Shown in pieces: positions 1 through 13,200 of a DNA stretch of 64,000 nucleotides. The translations under genes were made by a program, and so were the position numbers. The stretch is from Bilabrum cf. latius (Eukaryota > Bigyra: Bicosoecida > Bigyra > Bicosoecida), in contig OZ237735.1 in the NCBI GenBank assembly GCA_965178125.1, forward strand, positions 2,418,001 through 2,482,000. The letters run 5' to 3'. The notes below the pieces were generated by a model, which saw nothing but the letters and a program-made list of their open reading frames with translations, had not been told where the DNA came from and ran no database searches. How positions within the stretch are numbered: position 1 is the stretch's first letter; every line of letters begins with the position of its first letter.

Positions 1-3000
1 CCAATCGCAGCTTCGGAACTACTGGCCGCCTTGGTGCCAACAGGCTCGCTGATCTTGCCCGCACAGATCGCGTGCAGTCTCGACAGGCCCAGCCTCTGAG
101 CCAGTGCGCCCAGCTCCCCTCTTGTATTCCCACGCACTCGCACGGTGTCCATGTACAGGTACGTGACGAGCGCACCGAGAGTTCGATCATTTGCACCGGG
201 CAGCACAATCTCCAACTCGACTTGGGAACCCTCTGGGGCGCCACCAGCTCTAGACGCAGCAGCTGGCGCGGTACCATCAGCGGCTGCTGCATCCGACAGC
301 CTGGCACACACGACACAAGGTGGCAACTGCGTCTACCCTTTTCCTGCTGCCATCTCCCTGTGCTTCATTCCGCCCCTCCGAGTTCGCCTCGTTGGCTTTG
401 GCTTCTTCTACGTTGATACCGTTGCGTCCGCATCAGCGGCAGCCGGTGCCGATGCCAGCTTCGCCGCGGCGGCTCTCTGCTTCTTCTTCATTCGCTTCTG
501 TCGCATTTTCTTGGCGGCTTCGCGCAACTCGCTGGCGGCATCGAGCGACAGCCCGCCCACTGCTGCTGCAGGCTTGCTGCCAGGCCCATTGCCACCAGCA
601 CCCGCAGCGTCTTCGCCGCTGTCGCTGCTCGCCGCTGCATCGCCGGATGCCTGGCCTGGTTTCCACCTCAATCCGCCCCTTGCATGCAGAAAGGTACGTG
701 CAGCTGCCTGTGCCAGCTCCTCATCCACCTCTGGCACCCGCACAGACACACGGGCTTTGCCATCTGGTGACAGTACCGCAGCTCTCGCAGCTCGTGACGC
801 TGCGTCGGCCAGCAACGGGCAGCGTGCCAGCAGAATCTCGCCGTGCACAAGCAGAGGACCGCCCGATGGGACGCACGCCTGCGCTTTGAGCCCTTCGGCG
901 GAGTCTTCCACCGAATCTGCGGAGGCCCTCGATGCGTTGGGTAGCACGAGCCACCCAACCGGCTCGGCAGGCGCGAGGCCGCGTGCCAGCTGCGCGTCGA
1001 TGCCGCCGCTCTGGTACGATGTGCCGGTGGCACCCGGTTTGCTGGATGATTCACTGCCGTGCTGACCGCCTACATCCGTTACGTGACCACGAGCGGCCTC
1101 CATGGCAGAGCGGCGGTCCCCTCCTGCTCGCGAGGCCGTCGCCTCCGCTCGAGCCCTGGCAGCGTGCGCTGCCGACTTGCTCCTTGACGACCCTAGCCTC
1201 GATTCTAACCGCTGAGCTGCGCGCTAGAATTTTCCGCGGCTGACCCACGTGTATGAGTCCGGGTCTCTGTTGCTCCGCCTGCCGACGATGGAGTCGGCGT
1301 GTCCGGATATCATGTCCTGAAGCTCCTGGCGCATGCGACGCTCGCGCTGTTCCGCAGACCTCCTGGCTCGCTCCAGGGCGCCCGATCTTGCTCCACCATC
1401 GTGCGTGGCTGTGGTATCTGCTGCATGTCGCTGTGCAGCAGCCAGTGCATCGCTAAGCATCTCGGGAGACAGAGCGATTGCCACCGAGGACGAAAGCCCT
1501 CCACCCTCTTCACCGTGGGCCACGCCGGACCCAGACCCGCTGGCGGCCCCATGCCCGTCGCTTGACAGCGCACCAATCGTCAGCTGCTCCAGCAATTTTT
1601 TGGTAATCTTCACCTAACCAGCCCTCTTGGCAGGCCACAGGGACACTCCGGCCATGGACAGGAGCTCGGGGTCTCGCAGGAGAGGTGCCATCGACAGGCC
1701 GTGCCTGTCTCCAAGCGAGGGGCACGCGCACAGCATGTGCGAATCGCCGGCTCCGAACGCAACAACCCGGTGGAACGGCAGCGGCGCAGCCACCGGGGAG
1801 AAAGCGATCTGCGCAGACACCGTGCCCCTGCCCAGCACTCCCCAGCCCTGCCAGCCGAAGGTAACTAGCCTACCTTCGCGCGTGAGTGCCGCGCCCATCA
1901 GACCGCCCGCTTTCACTGCCGCAACTAGGCGATCCTGGCCTGCCATGGAGCCTCGCAGGGGCAAAGAGGCGCCTCCCGTCGCGTGCCAGTCCCCGCGCGG
2001 GAGCACAGGCCTGGCTGCACCGTCCGATGCGTCGCCTGCCGCAGCCTCGACCTCCTCTGGTTCCTCCTCGTGAGGCATCCCGTGCCCATCGTCTGCGAGC
2101 ACAGCCAGCACGTCCTGCGTGATGCCCAGGGCACGGGGCACGTAAAAGTGCGCCGACCTCAAGATTCTCTCGCCGTTCGACATGGTTGGTAATGCGCCCA
2201 TCTGGTGATACTCGGAGTGTCCCCATCCCCACAGCGTCCCATCCTCGGTCACGGCCAGCGAGTGGTTCTGTCCGCAGGCGATGTCCACGACGCGAGCCCG
2301 CGGCGGCACGAGCACAGCAGCCGCCCCGCGGTCTGGGCCCGCAAGCGACATGCCAAGTGAGGAGCCAGCCGCACCACCCGCCAGTGCGGCCACCCTCCCC
2401 TTCTCAAGCCTATCTGCCGCCCTTAGGTCTGGAAACGCGGCGAGCCGCGCGGGCTCCAGCCTCGTCCTGGCCACCCTCAGTCCCAACTGCCCAAGCCCGC
2501 CCGACCCGCACGCCCACACCCTGCCAGTGTCGTCCAGTAGCAGCGTGTGCGAAGCGCCGCACGCGGCCTTGCGTATCTTGGGCAGCGGTGCGTAGTGCTC
2601 CAGTCCGCGAGGAACATCACCGGCCTCGTTTCCCTCTCTGATCTGCCTAAAATGCGGGAGGGGGAACCGATGCCGGAGCCCTAGCTGACCCCTATCGTTG
2701 AATCCCTGGGACCATGCCCGCCCTTCGCTGTCCACGACAACCACGTGCCGATACCCCGCGGCCACGTGCTGCACCTTGACGCCCAGCCTCTACAGTTGCC
2801 TGTGCACCCTTGGTATGGGCACGTGCTCAATGCTGAGCTGAGCACCAAGCACTCCCTCGTCCCCGTCCTCCCGATGGGTACCATCAGCAGTGCCATCAGC
2901 TTTGACAGAGCCGGTGGAAGGGGCAGGAACCGCTGCAGGGGATGGGCTAACTGCTGTCCGGTGAGAGCCCGTCCGGTCGTCGCCGCCGTGGGATGCAGAC

Positions 3001-4002
3001 GATGAGGTTCGGTCAGGTGCAGTGGTACTTTCAGTAGCAGCGGACGACGCACGGGAAGGGTCGGCCTGCCGCGTAGGGGAGCCGCCAGTGGACGAGGCGG
3101 GTGTAGAGCTCGAGCCAATGCCCACCTTTGTGCCTGCCGCCAGGTACTGCATGGCCGACTTCACCACCATGCGCCTGACCGAGTCGCGCGGTGCTTCCAC
3201 GGCCAGACCCGGAAGCACGATCTGAGCCATTTCGAACTCGCGGTCCTCCTTCTCCTTCTCCTTGTCTTCGCTGCCTGCGCCAGCGCCGGCACCGTCACCG
3301 CCAGCCTCCTCTGAGGCTCCAACCTTCTTGCCTTCACCTCCAGCCGTTGCCGCTGCAGATGAAGGGCTTGCATCCGCGCCAGGCGACGACAGCTTGCCTT
3401 CTTGGAATCGGGTGCCCCACTCGTACAGCGCCCCCTCGTCATCCCACGCCAGAGACATGGTCTCGCTCGCGCAAATGCCAGTGATTCTTTTTCCCAGCAG
3501 CTTCTCGATTCGAACGGGCTGCCAGCGAAGCACCAAATCGTCCTGCTCGTCAGAGCTTGGCTTCTTCGCTTGCCTTGCAGATGCGAGCAGAGGCACTTCT
3601 CTGCCAAGCTAGCCTTCCACAGCTCTGCCGAACGACATGACGTGTCCCGAGCTCGTGAGCACCAAGGTATGTCCTGCGCCCCCTTCTATATCAACAACCG
3701 ACGTTCCATCGAGCATATCGTTCAGTCGAGGCTCAATTTCCGAAAAATTTCGCTCCTGCCGGCTGACCCGCCCCACCAGCCGTTTGCCATGTTGTGTCAG
3801 CGGCGACTTATCCGCAAACCCAAGCTATCCGTCCATATTTCGACCCCATGCAAATGTCTGTGAATAGAAATACAAATAAATTTGTTATTGACATTGTTAA
3901 AATGCGGGTCGAACCTTGCGATCGAGTAAAAGTGCCCCTAAGAACGAGTGAAGGTGCTTTCGTAGACCACATGAAAGGTGGTACTATAGAACTTACAGAC
4001 AT
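1..4002 (-). CDS. RCC1-repeat/BTB-domain protein (3' end outside window)
   Basis: Two exons: 4002-3997 (Met-Ser), a 139-base GTAAGT...CACAG intron (3996-3858), then one open frame from 3857 to base 1, about 1,285 codons. Seven in-frame TAGs (3825, 3609, 2790, 1614, 1224, 408, 333) are read as Gln; there is no TAA or TGA. About seven RCC1 blades are visible, each with a W/F-G-x4-G-Q-L-G signature (residues about 3-720). Two of the GQLG motifs have TAG at the Q, which fixes the codon's meaning. A BTB/POZ-like segment follows near plus 690-860 and a second, with the typical Y-L-Y and A-x-R-L-G-L motifs, near plus 30-150. RCC1-BTB proteins of the RCBTB/IBtk type are usually cullin-3 adaptors or scaffolds; this role is inferred from family. 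Low-complexity Ala/Ser linkers separate blades. The start is supported because exon 2 begins exactly with the first blade. Confidence 0.9.
3858..3996 (-). other. intron 1 of RCC1-BTB gene
   Basis: The intron starts GTAAGT directly after ATG-TCT and ends in a pyrimidine-rich tract with CACAG. It is AT-rich against a GC-rich gene, and its removal joins the start codon in frame to the first RCC1 blade. Confidence 0.8.
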
Positions 4003-4078
4003 TAGAACAGCTCTACCTTGTAATCAATTTCCTTTACCTCTATTTGCGCCAATTTTACAAAGAAACCGTCTGATGTTT

Positions 4079-4089
4079 CTCTATATAAA
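4079..4089 (-). promoter_or_regulatory. TATA-like box upstream of RCC1-BTB gene
   Basis: On the minus strand this reads TTTATATAG, about 80 bases upstream of the RCC1-BTB start codon and inside the 231-base gap to the upstream gene. Position and composition fit a core promoter; no experimental support. Confidence 0.45.
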
Positions 4090-4233
4090 GGGAAATATGA
4101 TTGTCCCGATCCAACGAGCGTACGCTGAAACGTGTGACGAGTCCAATCCCGAAACCCGGAACAATCCCACCAAAACCGGAACCGTTTGTCGAATTGTCCT
4201 GCTGCCTGCTGCGCAGCGTATTGGTGGAGGTTT

Positions 4234-5859
4234 TCAGTACTGCAACTCATCAAGCCTTCCAAATGTCCCTTCGAAGCCGCCCGACAAGAGCACCACGTGC
4301 GCGTGGTCGCAGTTAAACGCCAGGCTGCCAGCCGGCCCCACGGCACCTCTGCCAGAAAATGACGCAGGTCCACCATGCAAGCTGTCTTCCCTCCTCCCAG
4401 CCTCGCTTGCTGCGTGAAACCCCTCCATCCATCGTCTGGCTGTCTCGGCCAACTTCACCGAGTACACCGGGTCGAGGGGCAGCCCTCGCTGCAGCCACTC
4501 GTGCCAAGCCGTGCGAACCCCTGCGTTGATGGCACCGAAGCTCTTCGCTGTCCATGGCCGATGCACCAGCACGGGCAAATCCAAGTCCGGGAGTGTTGGA
4601 AGAAGCCTGCTTGGAGTTTCTTCGGCCGCGGCCCAGGCCGAGCACGTGCTCGGTGCTCGCTCCGAGCAAGTGCTTGTCGACACTACGCTCGCTTTCAAGC
4701 GACACCGCCGCCACGACCCAACCGCATCCGTAGCCATTCTCACTACTGGCACCATGTCCGATACAGCATGGCACGGAATCCAGGCCGATCCTGATTCCGA
4801 GCCTGCGACTCCCCTGTCGCGCTTTGCTGCAGCCAGCACTCCAGCGTGCAGATCCCCGGCGACATCCACGACATGGAACACAGTGCGGTGCGGGCTTGAT
4901 TCAGTTCCAGCCAGGAAAGTTAGCAAGGATCGCTCGCCCTCCACTGCTTGCTTCCCATGCAATGCGGCTGCGGCACGCGCCGCCATGGCAGCTGCACCCG
5001 TGCCCGTGCCACAATCCATCCACACGTGCAGCATGCGCGGGCAGCCTGGTACGCACACCCGGCGGGCACCGCTTGCTTCGACGCGTGCCGCGGACGAGGC
5101 GGGGGCGGAGCAGGAGAAGGAGAAGGCATCTCGCCTGCGTGTGGCCGGCAACTTCCAGAAGTCGTGACCCTGGGCAGCCCGTGCCACCTCGAGGAGCTGA
5201 TCAGCCGCACCTTTGGCACCCTCGGGGCACGCCGCCCCTTCCGGGATGACCAGAATGGCGCTTCCATGCCGACCCCCAGCACCGCAAGCGGCGGTGTCAT
5301 GACCTGTGCTGAGGGAGTGCCTCACCAGCGCGGGGTCGTGCAAAGCGTCGTACATTTGCTAAGTAGATGGCCTGCCCTCCTCTTTTTGCAGGCGTACGGA
5401 CCAGCATGGGCCGGGTGAAGCAAGGCTCTCGAATGTGGACGTCTCGAGCTCGATCACTCTGGCGTCTGGTCCCTTCCCATACAGAGTCGCACTCACAGCA
5501 GTATTGCCGTGAACAGCCACATGGGCTTTACGTTTCGGAATACCAAGCCAAGGCCGTACGCCGCGCTGGGCAAGCTACAGCCCGAGAGACACTGCATTAT
5601 TGGATGCCTGCGATCCAGCTATAATGACAGCATCAGAAACGGACAAGTCAGCTATCAAGGAAGCCAGTCCTGCTGTTTTGTGTTTTTTGTTTCCGTTGGC
5701 ATATGGAGTGCCGCTGTCTCCCCTAAAAATCCACCCTTTGCAGGTGGAGCCCGGGAAGCTGGCGGGCAGTTGCAACAGTGAGCAATTCAGACGAATGGCC
5801 GGTCTCTTGCGCCAACAAGTGGTTAGAGATAAATTACGGGGACGAGCCGCCGTAAGCAT
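4234..5859 (-). CDS. D-cysteine desulfhydrase / ACC deaminase-like PLP enzyme
   Basis: 541 residues, intronless, stop TGA. Two internal TAGs (5575, 5359) are read as Gln. The frame shows the fold-type II PLP signature of the D-cysteine desulfhydrase/ACC-deaminase family: RGD...GNKKHK with the Schiff-base lysine candidate at about residue 58, then GSQASNNA (about residues 82-89), a later GN...L segment, a Gly-rich phosphate-binding loop GTGTGAAAMA, and a C-terminal SGGFEGTFG motif. Members convert D-cysteine to pyruvate, H2S and ammonia, or deaminate aminocyclopropane carboxylate; which substrate is used here cannot be told. The basic, Ser/Arg-rich first 25 residues look like a mitochondrial targeting sequence. 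At 541 residues it is longer than the usual 330-430 because of inserts. Divergent from the PhoD-like gene with 125 bases between start codons. Confidence 0.88.
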
Positions 5860-5984
5860 TCATTCGTAGAACGCAGTGCATACCAAAATAGCCGTGCCCC
5901 GTGCATTACCGGAAGCCAACACTGTGCCCAGCAGCCTGAGTGGGCCAGCACAAGTTTGTCGTGCGTGTGACGTCCCATCGCGGG
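5860..5984. promoter_or_regulatory. short bidirectional promoter region
   Basis: 125 bases separate the start codons of the PLP enzyme (minus) and the PhoD-like gene (plus). Both promoters and both 5' UTRs must fit here. No TATA box is obvious. The length nearly equals three other divergent gaps in the window. Confidence 0.6.
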
Positions 5985-8900
5985 ATGCAACGAAGTTTCT
6001 GCTAGATAGTGATACTTATCCTTGCAGCATGTACGATTCACGGTGCGAGAGTTAGGCTTTCAGCCTCCGAGGCAATTGAAATCTACCAAGATGCTCTGCA
6101 GAATGCATCCATCACGACTTCAGAACCAGTGCTGCTGACTGGGCCGGTTGGTTCCAGCCACGCAAGGTTCCTGCTTGATACTATTGAAGCTGGGAACGAC
6201 TGCATGGTCTTGGTCGGAGAAGCCGAAGAGCTGACAGGGGCAGCGCTCGCGCCGGGTGCCGGCGCAACTATACCAATCCGACTGGTTGCTGTGCCCGAAG
6301 TGGTTCGAGGCAAATCCGATGGATCCAGTAGTAGTGTAGTCGCTTAGATCGTGGAGCTCCGAGGTTTGCGCCCCGGAAGGCTGTACGCAGTGTTCGTTGT
6401 TCCGACGAGCGAGTGGGACGATGCCATCTCCTCTCGAGGTCTGAATGACCTGGTCAGCGACACGGCCGCAGACCTTTCTCTTTCGGTCATTGGAGGGAGA
6501 ATGGACCTTGATTCGTCTTGGTCGGAACTGCGCCGCGGAGCCGTGCGTTTCCTCCCTCAAGCCGGCCACTCCCCCGAGGCCGAGCAGGCAGCGCAGCGGC
6601 TCGCTGCCTTGCTCCATCGGCGCGTGATCGGCAGACCGCACGGGTCCCTGCCCCCTCAGCGATCCGCTAATGCCCTTAAAATATTGAATCGAGAAGGCGA
6701 GCAGGAGCTGGTCCGCGCTCCGTGGGAGCAGTCCATGGACACGTACTCCCCTCCCTTGCTGTTCCGCACCCACTGCAACACCCAGCCTGAACCACCGACA
6801 GACCAAGAGGCACAACAAACGCAAAGCACAGAGGATGCGTGCCCGCCCCACATCGTTCAGATGGCAGAGGCCGCCGCCAGAGGGGATGGCCCAGCCCCGG
6901 TGCATCGCATGGTGGTGACCTCCTGCGACAGGTACGTCGAGGACCACGACGAAGGCCTCTGGATCGAGCTGCTGACCGCCATGCCGGAGCTTGACGCGGC
7001 CGCGCAACCAGCCAGGGCAAGAGGGGCCGGCGCAGGCAGGGAGGCAGGCGCGGCGCTCTGGTCGACTGCGTTCATGGAGGGAGACAACGTGTACATGGAC
7101 TGGGCCGCTGCCTACCTGCTTGCCCAGAACGTGTCCAGAGAGCCCCACGAGCTGCGGGGCGCCTACAGGGCCTTCTACAGGGCGAGCTACAGCAGGCCGC
7201 TGATGCGCCGCTTCATGCGCAGGGGTGCGCATTCCATGGTGGGCGATGACCACGAGGCAGTGAACAACCTCAACCGCTGGATGGATGCGGCTGGGACGGA
7301 CCACCCGCTGGACAGCAAGGGTTTGCTCGAAGGTTTGGCCGTTTCGCATCACGCGGGTTCAAAGGTCAGTCTGAAGTCAGTGGTGCGGGCAGCCAGGGAG
7401 GTATTCGCGGAGTACCAGCTGGCGCTGACTAGTCCATGGCGGACGAGCGAATGGCTGGCTGCCCGCCGCGGCGGCGAGGTCGTCGCGCCGGTGGTGCTCC
7501 ACCTCGACGCGAGTCCGACGGAGGATAGCCGACGGCCGAGGCAGGAAGAGCAGCGGCTGAATCGAGAGGCTGGCGGTGTGCGTCTCCCTCAGAGCACGTC
7601 GTCCATCATGGACTCGGCTCTCCTTGCTGGCACCAGGCAAAAAGGCAAGCCCTCGGGGCAAGCCACAGAAACCGCGACCAGCGTTGACGGTCCCTCGAGT
7701 TTCTTCTCCATGTGGCTGGGACCCACGGTTGTTCTCCAAGTAGACACGAGGTGGCAGCGGTCCTTCCTGCCGGACCCTTTGTCACCCTTCATCGGCAGGC
7801 AGCAGATCGCGCATGCAGCCAGCGTGCTCGCAGCTGCCGAGCAGTCCGGCGCGGTGCGCGACGTCGTGATTCCGACCAGCGTTCCAATGATGTGGATGGG
7901 CTACAAAGAGGCAGACGTTGCCTACTACTTTGAGAACGACGAGTACGCCACATACAGGCACAACCTGCCTAGCAGCATCGCTTTGCTGGAGCTCGTGTCT
8001 GCGTCCAGCAAGGTGTCTTACCTGATCGGTGGTGACGTTCACTGCGCATCACGGAATGCCGTGTGCAGGACGGACTGGGACGAGCTTCGAGCAGCAAAGA
8101 AAGCGACTGAGCTGTCGCAGAGCGGGGCTTCCTCCACCTTGATGGACGCCAGCAGTGGCCTCCGGGACGAGGACGTGGTGCCTGGGGATCCCGACGCCGG
8201 GCTGGCGGTGTCTGCACTGCAGCGATTTTTAGGGCCTCTGCTCACAGCGGAGCGGACTCCAATTGCGGACGCCAGAAGCTTCCACCTCCAGGCATTCGTA
8301 CTGCTGGCAGATTCGATGGCCACGCCTTCGTTCTGGGCATAGAGCGAGCGGAGTACAGCGGCCGTCTGCTCGAAGTGCCTCCGGACTGCGCTCAGGCCGA
8401 TGCTGTCACACCTGGCGTCAACACAAGAGGGAGGATTGGAGGCAAGCGACGTGGAGGCGTTCACGTCAGATTCGGGGGTCGTTCTTTCGAGCAAGCTGCT
8501 CGATGCCATTGGTGCCGTGCAGCTCGATCACAGAGAGAAGCGATTCGTCATGACCAAGCTAGCGGCGCACGCCTGCCTCCGGGCATTCGTGCTGGGCAAG
8601 GCCAAGGCCAGCCCAAAACTGGCGATGCCCCTGGCTAGCCTGCCCGACTCGTCCCGGTGCGTGGCTCACATGGTGTCGAGCGGGTCCACGACGAAGAGCA
8701 CCTCACTTACCAGCAAGGTCATCATCGCCTTCAACTCGCTGCTGCAGCACGGGGGGCCCGTAAGGGCCGGGCCGTGGGAGGCAGAGGGCAGCTTCCACCC
8801 TAGCGTGAACACAATCACCATGTAGTTCGACCAGTTTGTGCCGCGCACTGGCAGGCCAGTGCGTCCTGCAGATGATCGGGGAACAGGCTTGGTGTCCTGG

Positions 8901-10016
8901 TCCGGTGTTGCGACGGGTCGGGGTCGACGGTCCGTGGTTTCAGTCCCTGCTTTTGCGCAGGACGGGCAGTTGATCAGGTAGGAGGAGAGCTCTGCGCGAT
9001 TCGTGCGACTGGATTGGTACGAAGAGCAAGATCGGGTGCGAGGTGTTTCCGACGGGCAGCCCAGGAGGTTCGGGGTGACGCACGGCCAAGGTGGGTGGAA
9101 CCGTCTGATGTCTGGGTTTTGGGTCGCTGTGGTTGAGACCATTCGAAATGGGCTCGCTAGCGGAGTGTGGGGTGTACACATCGACCCGAGAGATAGCTTG
9201 ATTGGCCATGGAGGCACCCGCCGCCCGGAAGCAGTGGGTCTGTTCGAGGAGCGCTCCTGCAATGCACTTGTTCCCTCGGGTGACCCTAACGGTGCGCCTC
9301 AAGTCTCGCAGCTGGGCGTGCCTGTGGGATCATCAGTCGAGATTGGTACCGCTGGGAATCTTTCTGCCGTTCTTGCAGTCTCTGCAGTGACACCTTCGAG
9401 GGACCCAAGGCTGCACAGGGTTTGGTGCGAGTGCGGGGCGAGTGGCAGCGGCAACTTGCAGTACGCAGCGTGTCACCGGGCCACTCCGACAGCCGAGTTC
9501 GCGCTCATCCGTCTGCTGCAGGTGCGCGGTGACTTGGCCGTGGTGGCGGTGTGTGGGATGCTGGGGTGCATCGCACTGTCGGTATGGGCTGCGGCTTTGA
9601 TCGCCCAGCACTGGGGAGAGTCTGTGCTGATGCTGCTGTTTGGCGGGCCAATTTCGCTTGCTTGGAAAGTGTTCACTGACCCAACCACTGTGGTCAATGC
9701 CTTGATCGGCACACTGCTCGTGTGGGGTGTGTGGCTGCTGGTCGGGTGGGGCATTGTGGTGGCTGTGCCGGCCGAGTGGCTGCTAGCAGTACGAGTGAGC
9801 ACTCCTTGGGCGTCTTTGGTTCTGATGAGACTATGCTTCTGGGTGGTCCTTGGGGGTACATCCTTCTTGCTCGCTGTGATGGTGGCTCTGGACCTGGCAG
9901 GAAAATCTCCCGATGTGGGTGGAACTGCGACCGTTGTGGTGGTCGCAGGGTTGGTCAGAGGCATCCTGTGGCTAGGCGATGCTCTTCCTGTGCAAGGCGC
10001 TCTACCGAGCCCGTGA
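5985..10016 (+). CDS. PhoD-like metallophosphatase with signal peptide and C-terminal membrane helices
   Basis: 1,343 residues in one exon, stop TGA. Five internal TAGs (6003, 6345, 8340, 8823, 8979) are read as Gln; the first lies within the signal peptide, so translation through it is needed from the start. Residues 1-22 form a hydrophobic signal sequence. The metallophosphoesterase signatures are GDNVYMD (about residue 366), GDDHE (about 418) and GGDVH (about 681), corresponding to the metal-binding GDxxY, DDHE and GDVH motifs of the PhoD/alkaline phosphatase D family. This predicts a calcium/iron-type phosphomonoesterase or phosphodiesterase facing outside or the lumen. Residues about 1180-1330 contain four or five hydrophobic helices, unlike bacterial PhoD but seen in some eukaryotic homologues. 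Substrate unknown. Very little space (199 bases) separates it from the giant receptor gene downstream. Confidence 0.88.
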
Positions 10017-10215
10017 TACATTGTATTGAACATGTTCATTGCGTCAGAAGTGCATTGTTGTGTCTGGTCGAAAACGTGCTTGATGACTGTTCCGGTGGCG
10101 CCGCGCAATTGGATCCAATGCTGGTTCCGCTGCGCAAGTGCAACTTCTGCAACTTCTGCAACTGCAACTGCAGCAGAGCAGGGACAAGCGCAAGACAAAA
10201 GCTAGCAGCGGCACG

Positions 10216-13200
10216 ATGCTGGCATTGGTTGCCGTCTCCATTCTAGCAAGTTATGTTGCGTATTCAATAGAGCCACCTAGCATTGATTCCATCGACAGAA
10301 TGGATGCAGGCGTTGCCGTTTCAGCGTCCATATAGAATGACGCGCCGTACCAGTACGTAGAATTGCAAGCCATTTCCCCGGTAAGAGTCCTCAGCAGCAA
10401 CTAACTTCAAGAAATCAACAGCAAGCATGATTTTTATAGCATTGGATGGCGTTTTACTCGTAATTAAGTCGTCTTTCGTGGCTCAATGGTGACCGACCTC
10501 CTCCGTCACTATCGACTTCAAGAAGTTCACCCAACTTTTACTTTGCAGAATCTACGGGATAATTTCGATGGATTGGGCCCGGTTTCGTACCAAAGCACAT
10601 CAGATGCTGCGTCACGTGCAGCTCACGTGCTCTCCAGAGCCACACCCGGTAACGACACGTCAGTTTGGGTGGTCGAGTCGGAAGTCGATGCTCAGGACGG
10701 CGAGGCCGATCTTTTTTCGCTTTCTGATCGCCCTGGCTGGCTTCGAATGGGAGTAAACTATCGCGCAAATGCGTGGAGCGACAGGGGTAATTCCCTGTAC
10801 GCGCTACAGGCGGGTCCAGGCGAGGACATGTTCATGGAGACAAAGGTGGATTTTCAGACGGGTTGGAGCACAGAGTACCCGACCGCAAGCAGGGACTGGT
10901 TCCACTCCATCAATGCAGGACTGGTTATCTTCAACCACGCGCAGAATAGGCACGTCTTGCACCTGGGCGTGCGCACAAATAATGACGACCTGATCATCTC
11001 GGCCGAGAGAAGGTCCGAGCGGATGGCCACGGAGAGGATCACGAGATCGAACAAGGTGGTGTGGCTGCGCCTAGAGCACTTTGGTCGGGAAAACAGCATC
11101 AAATCGTACTACAAGCTGTCAGAGTCGGCAGATTGGACACTCCTCTTCGAGGGAAGCGACTCTAGGCATGCCGAAAACTTGGCAGCCGAGTCCACACGCC
11201 TGACCGACATCAGCTACGGGCTCCTGCTGAAGACCAGGTCTGCGCCGGCCACTGGACGATTTGCTATCGCAGACTTTGATTATTTTCAGATGGGCAACGT
11301 GTATGAGGACCTGGAGTGCGGAGATGAGCACGCGCGAGTGGTGGTGCCCATAGTGAACGGAACAGCAACGGCCACCCTTCACGGTCTGCGGAACTAGCAC
11401 GGATACAGAATCAGGGCCAGAAGTCTCGATCTAGACGGCGTTTTGCCAGAACACGTGGATCGATCCGATTTGGACGGCGTGGATCTCGCTGGGTTTTCGC
11501 TGGAGGAGCTGCCGGCGCACAGCTCGAGTGACTGGGTCGGGCACCCCACCAGTCCCACCTTTTCTCGCATCCAGCCGGACGCGCTAGGTAGCTACCCGGT
11601 GCAGAACAACCGGCCGTCATTCTTCCTGGACGGCAAGACTCTCCGAAAGGCCGAGCTGTTCAAGGTGTGGCACGACTTTGGCTCTGTGGGAGCTCACCTG
11701 AGTCACCAGCCGAGGAGCAACTGGTGGCCTCGCGCACCCACCGTGCTGGAAAGCGAGTACTGGGACGTGTCGGCACCATCCTTTGGCCGATCTGACGGTG
11801 GGGGCTCCTACCTGGGGCGAGTGGACAGCAAAGCAATAGATGCTCTGGCACATCCTTCCATGAGCAGTAATGGAGACAGCATTTTCGAGTTCTTGATATG
11901 GCGGAACAGGGAGGCGCCTGCCACCACGTCTAACTCGAGGCGGGTGCTGCTCACCTACGGCTCAGGCGCATCTGGAACCAGAGGCGGAGACGCAGGGTTT
12001 GCTTACCTTTTCGGTCGGTGCTACTCCGCATCCTACCAATGCCACGGCTATCGAGCCACGGATACCACTGGCAGCCCCGGCAGTGTGGCGCAGCAGTACT
12101 ACACTGATGACCGAACTACTTTGAATGCGATAAGTCTGAAGACCCGTCAAGTCGGCAATGAGCGAAACCTTGAGATCAGGACGAACGAGAACGGATGGGC
12201 CCAGCGGTTCGGTCGAATGCAATCGCTCACGTCAAACGGACACAGGACTGGGCTCGGAGCCATCAAATCGGAGGACTCGAGATTTGGTGTCGTCCTGGGC
12301 GCATACGTGGATGGCCCTGGCAACCCACGAGGGAACCTTGGAGCGAATGCAGACATTGTAGGATTTGTCCGGTGGCCGCGCCCCATTTGGAACCAGGACC
12401 AGGAGGACGCCTTCCGATGGGTCGGTGATCGATACGGTCTCGTCTGCCCAAACCTGCGCCCGCGTGAGTACAACAGCACGGTTCTCACCGATGGATCGTC
12501 TGGATGGCGCGGCCGGCCCCCGCTTGACGCAGCGTATGGCAACATGGCTTGGCACCAGGACCAGGTCAATTCAGTTTGTCTATCGGAAGTGAACGGCAGG
12601 GCAATGACCGCTGTTTTGGGCTATGAGGGCATCAATACCTGCAGCTCGGGCTACTGGGCCGAGGGATCAGGTCCTCTCTGCTCGCTGTCGTGTCCCGTGC
12701 GGACCACCCCAAGCGCTGGTGGAGAAAGCTGCGACACCGGGGTCCACGTCGAATCGTTCGCCACCAACCCTGACGGAAGCGACCTGAACGATGATGGCCT
12801 CTTTTTGGGTTACGAGCACTTTCCCTAGTTCCCGGGGGACGTCAGGCGGCAGGAGCACTTTGCCATCGACACGGATGCGACCCACACCGGAGTCGTTAGC
12901 CGGGTCTACGCCGGTGGGGTCGACAGTCACGGCGTGGTCAAGATGCAGTCTCGGCCTAGCACGTGCGAGTTCGAGAGCAGACCGATGATCCTGTATCCCT
13001 CTAAGCCCGCGTGGGAGTCTAGAGCCGATCTCGTGGGCCGTGCGTGGGTCCGACTCACGTCGATGGGCTCTGCGGCAGGAGTGGCCATGCGCGTGTAGCA
13101 GGGCGGATAGCAGTTCTATACTGTTGCCATCCGGGCTCCGAGTGGCGCTGCTGGTCTAACCACGTCCATTGGGACTGCGACATTCCCAGAGGACGTGTAT

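Noticed and set aside
6120-7352. 410-codon minus-strand frame inside the PhoD-like gene.
   Set aside because: Overlaps the metal-binding motifs of the plus-strand enzyme and shows no domain.
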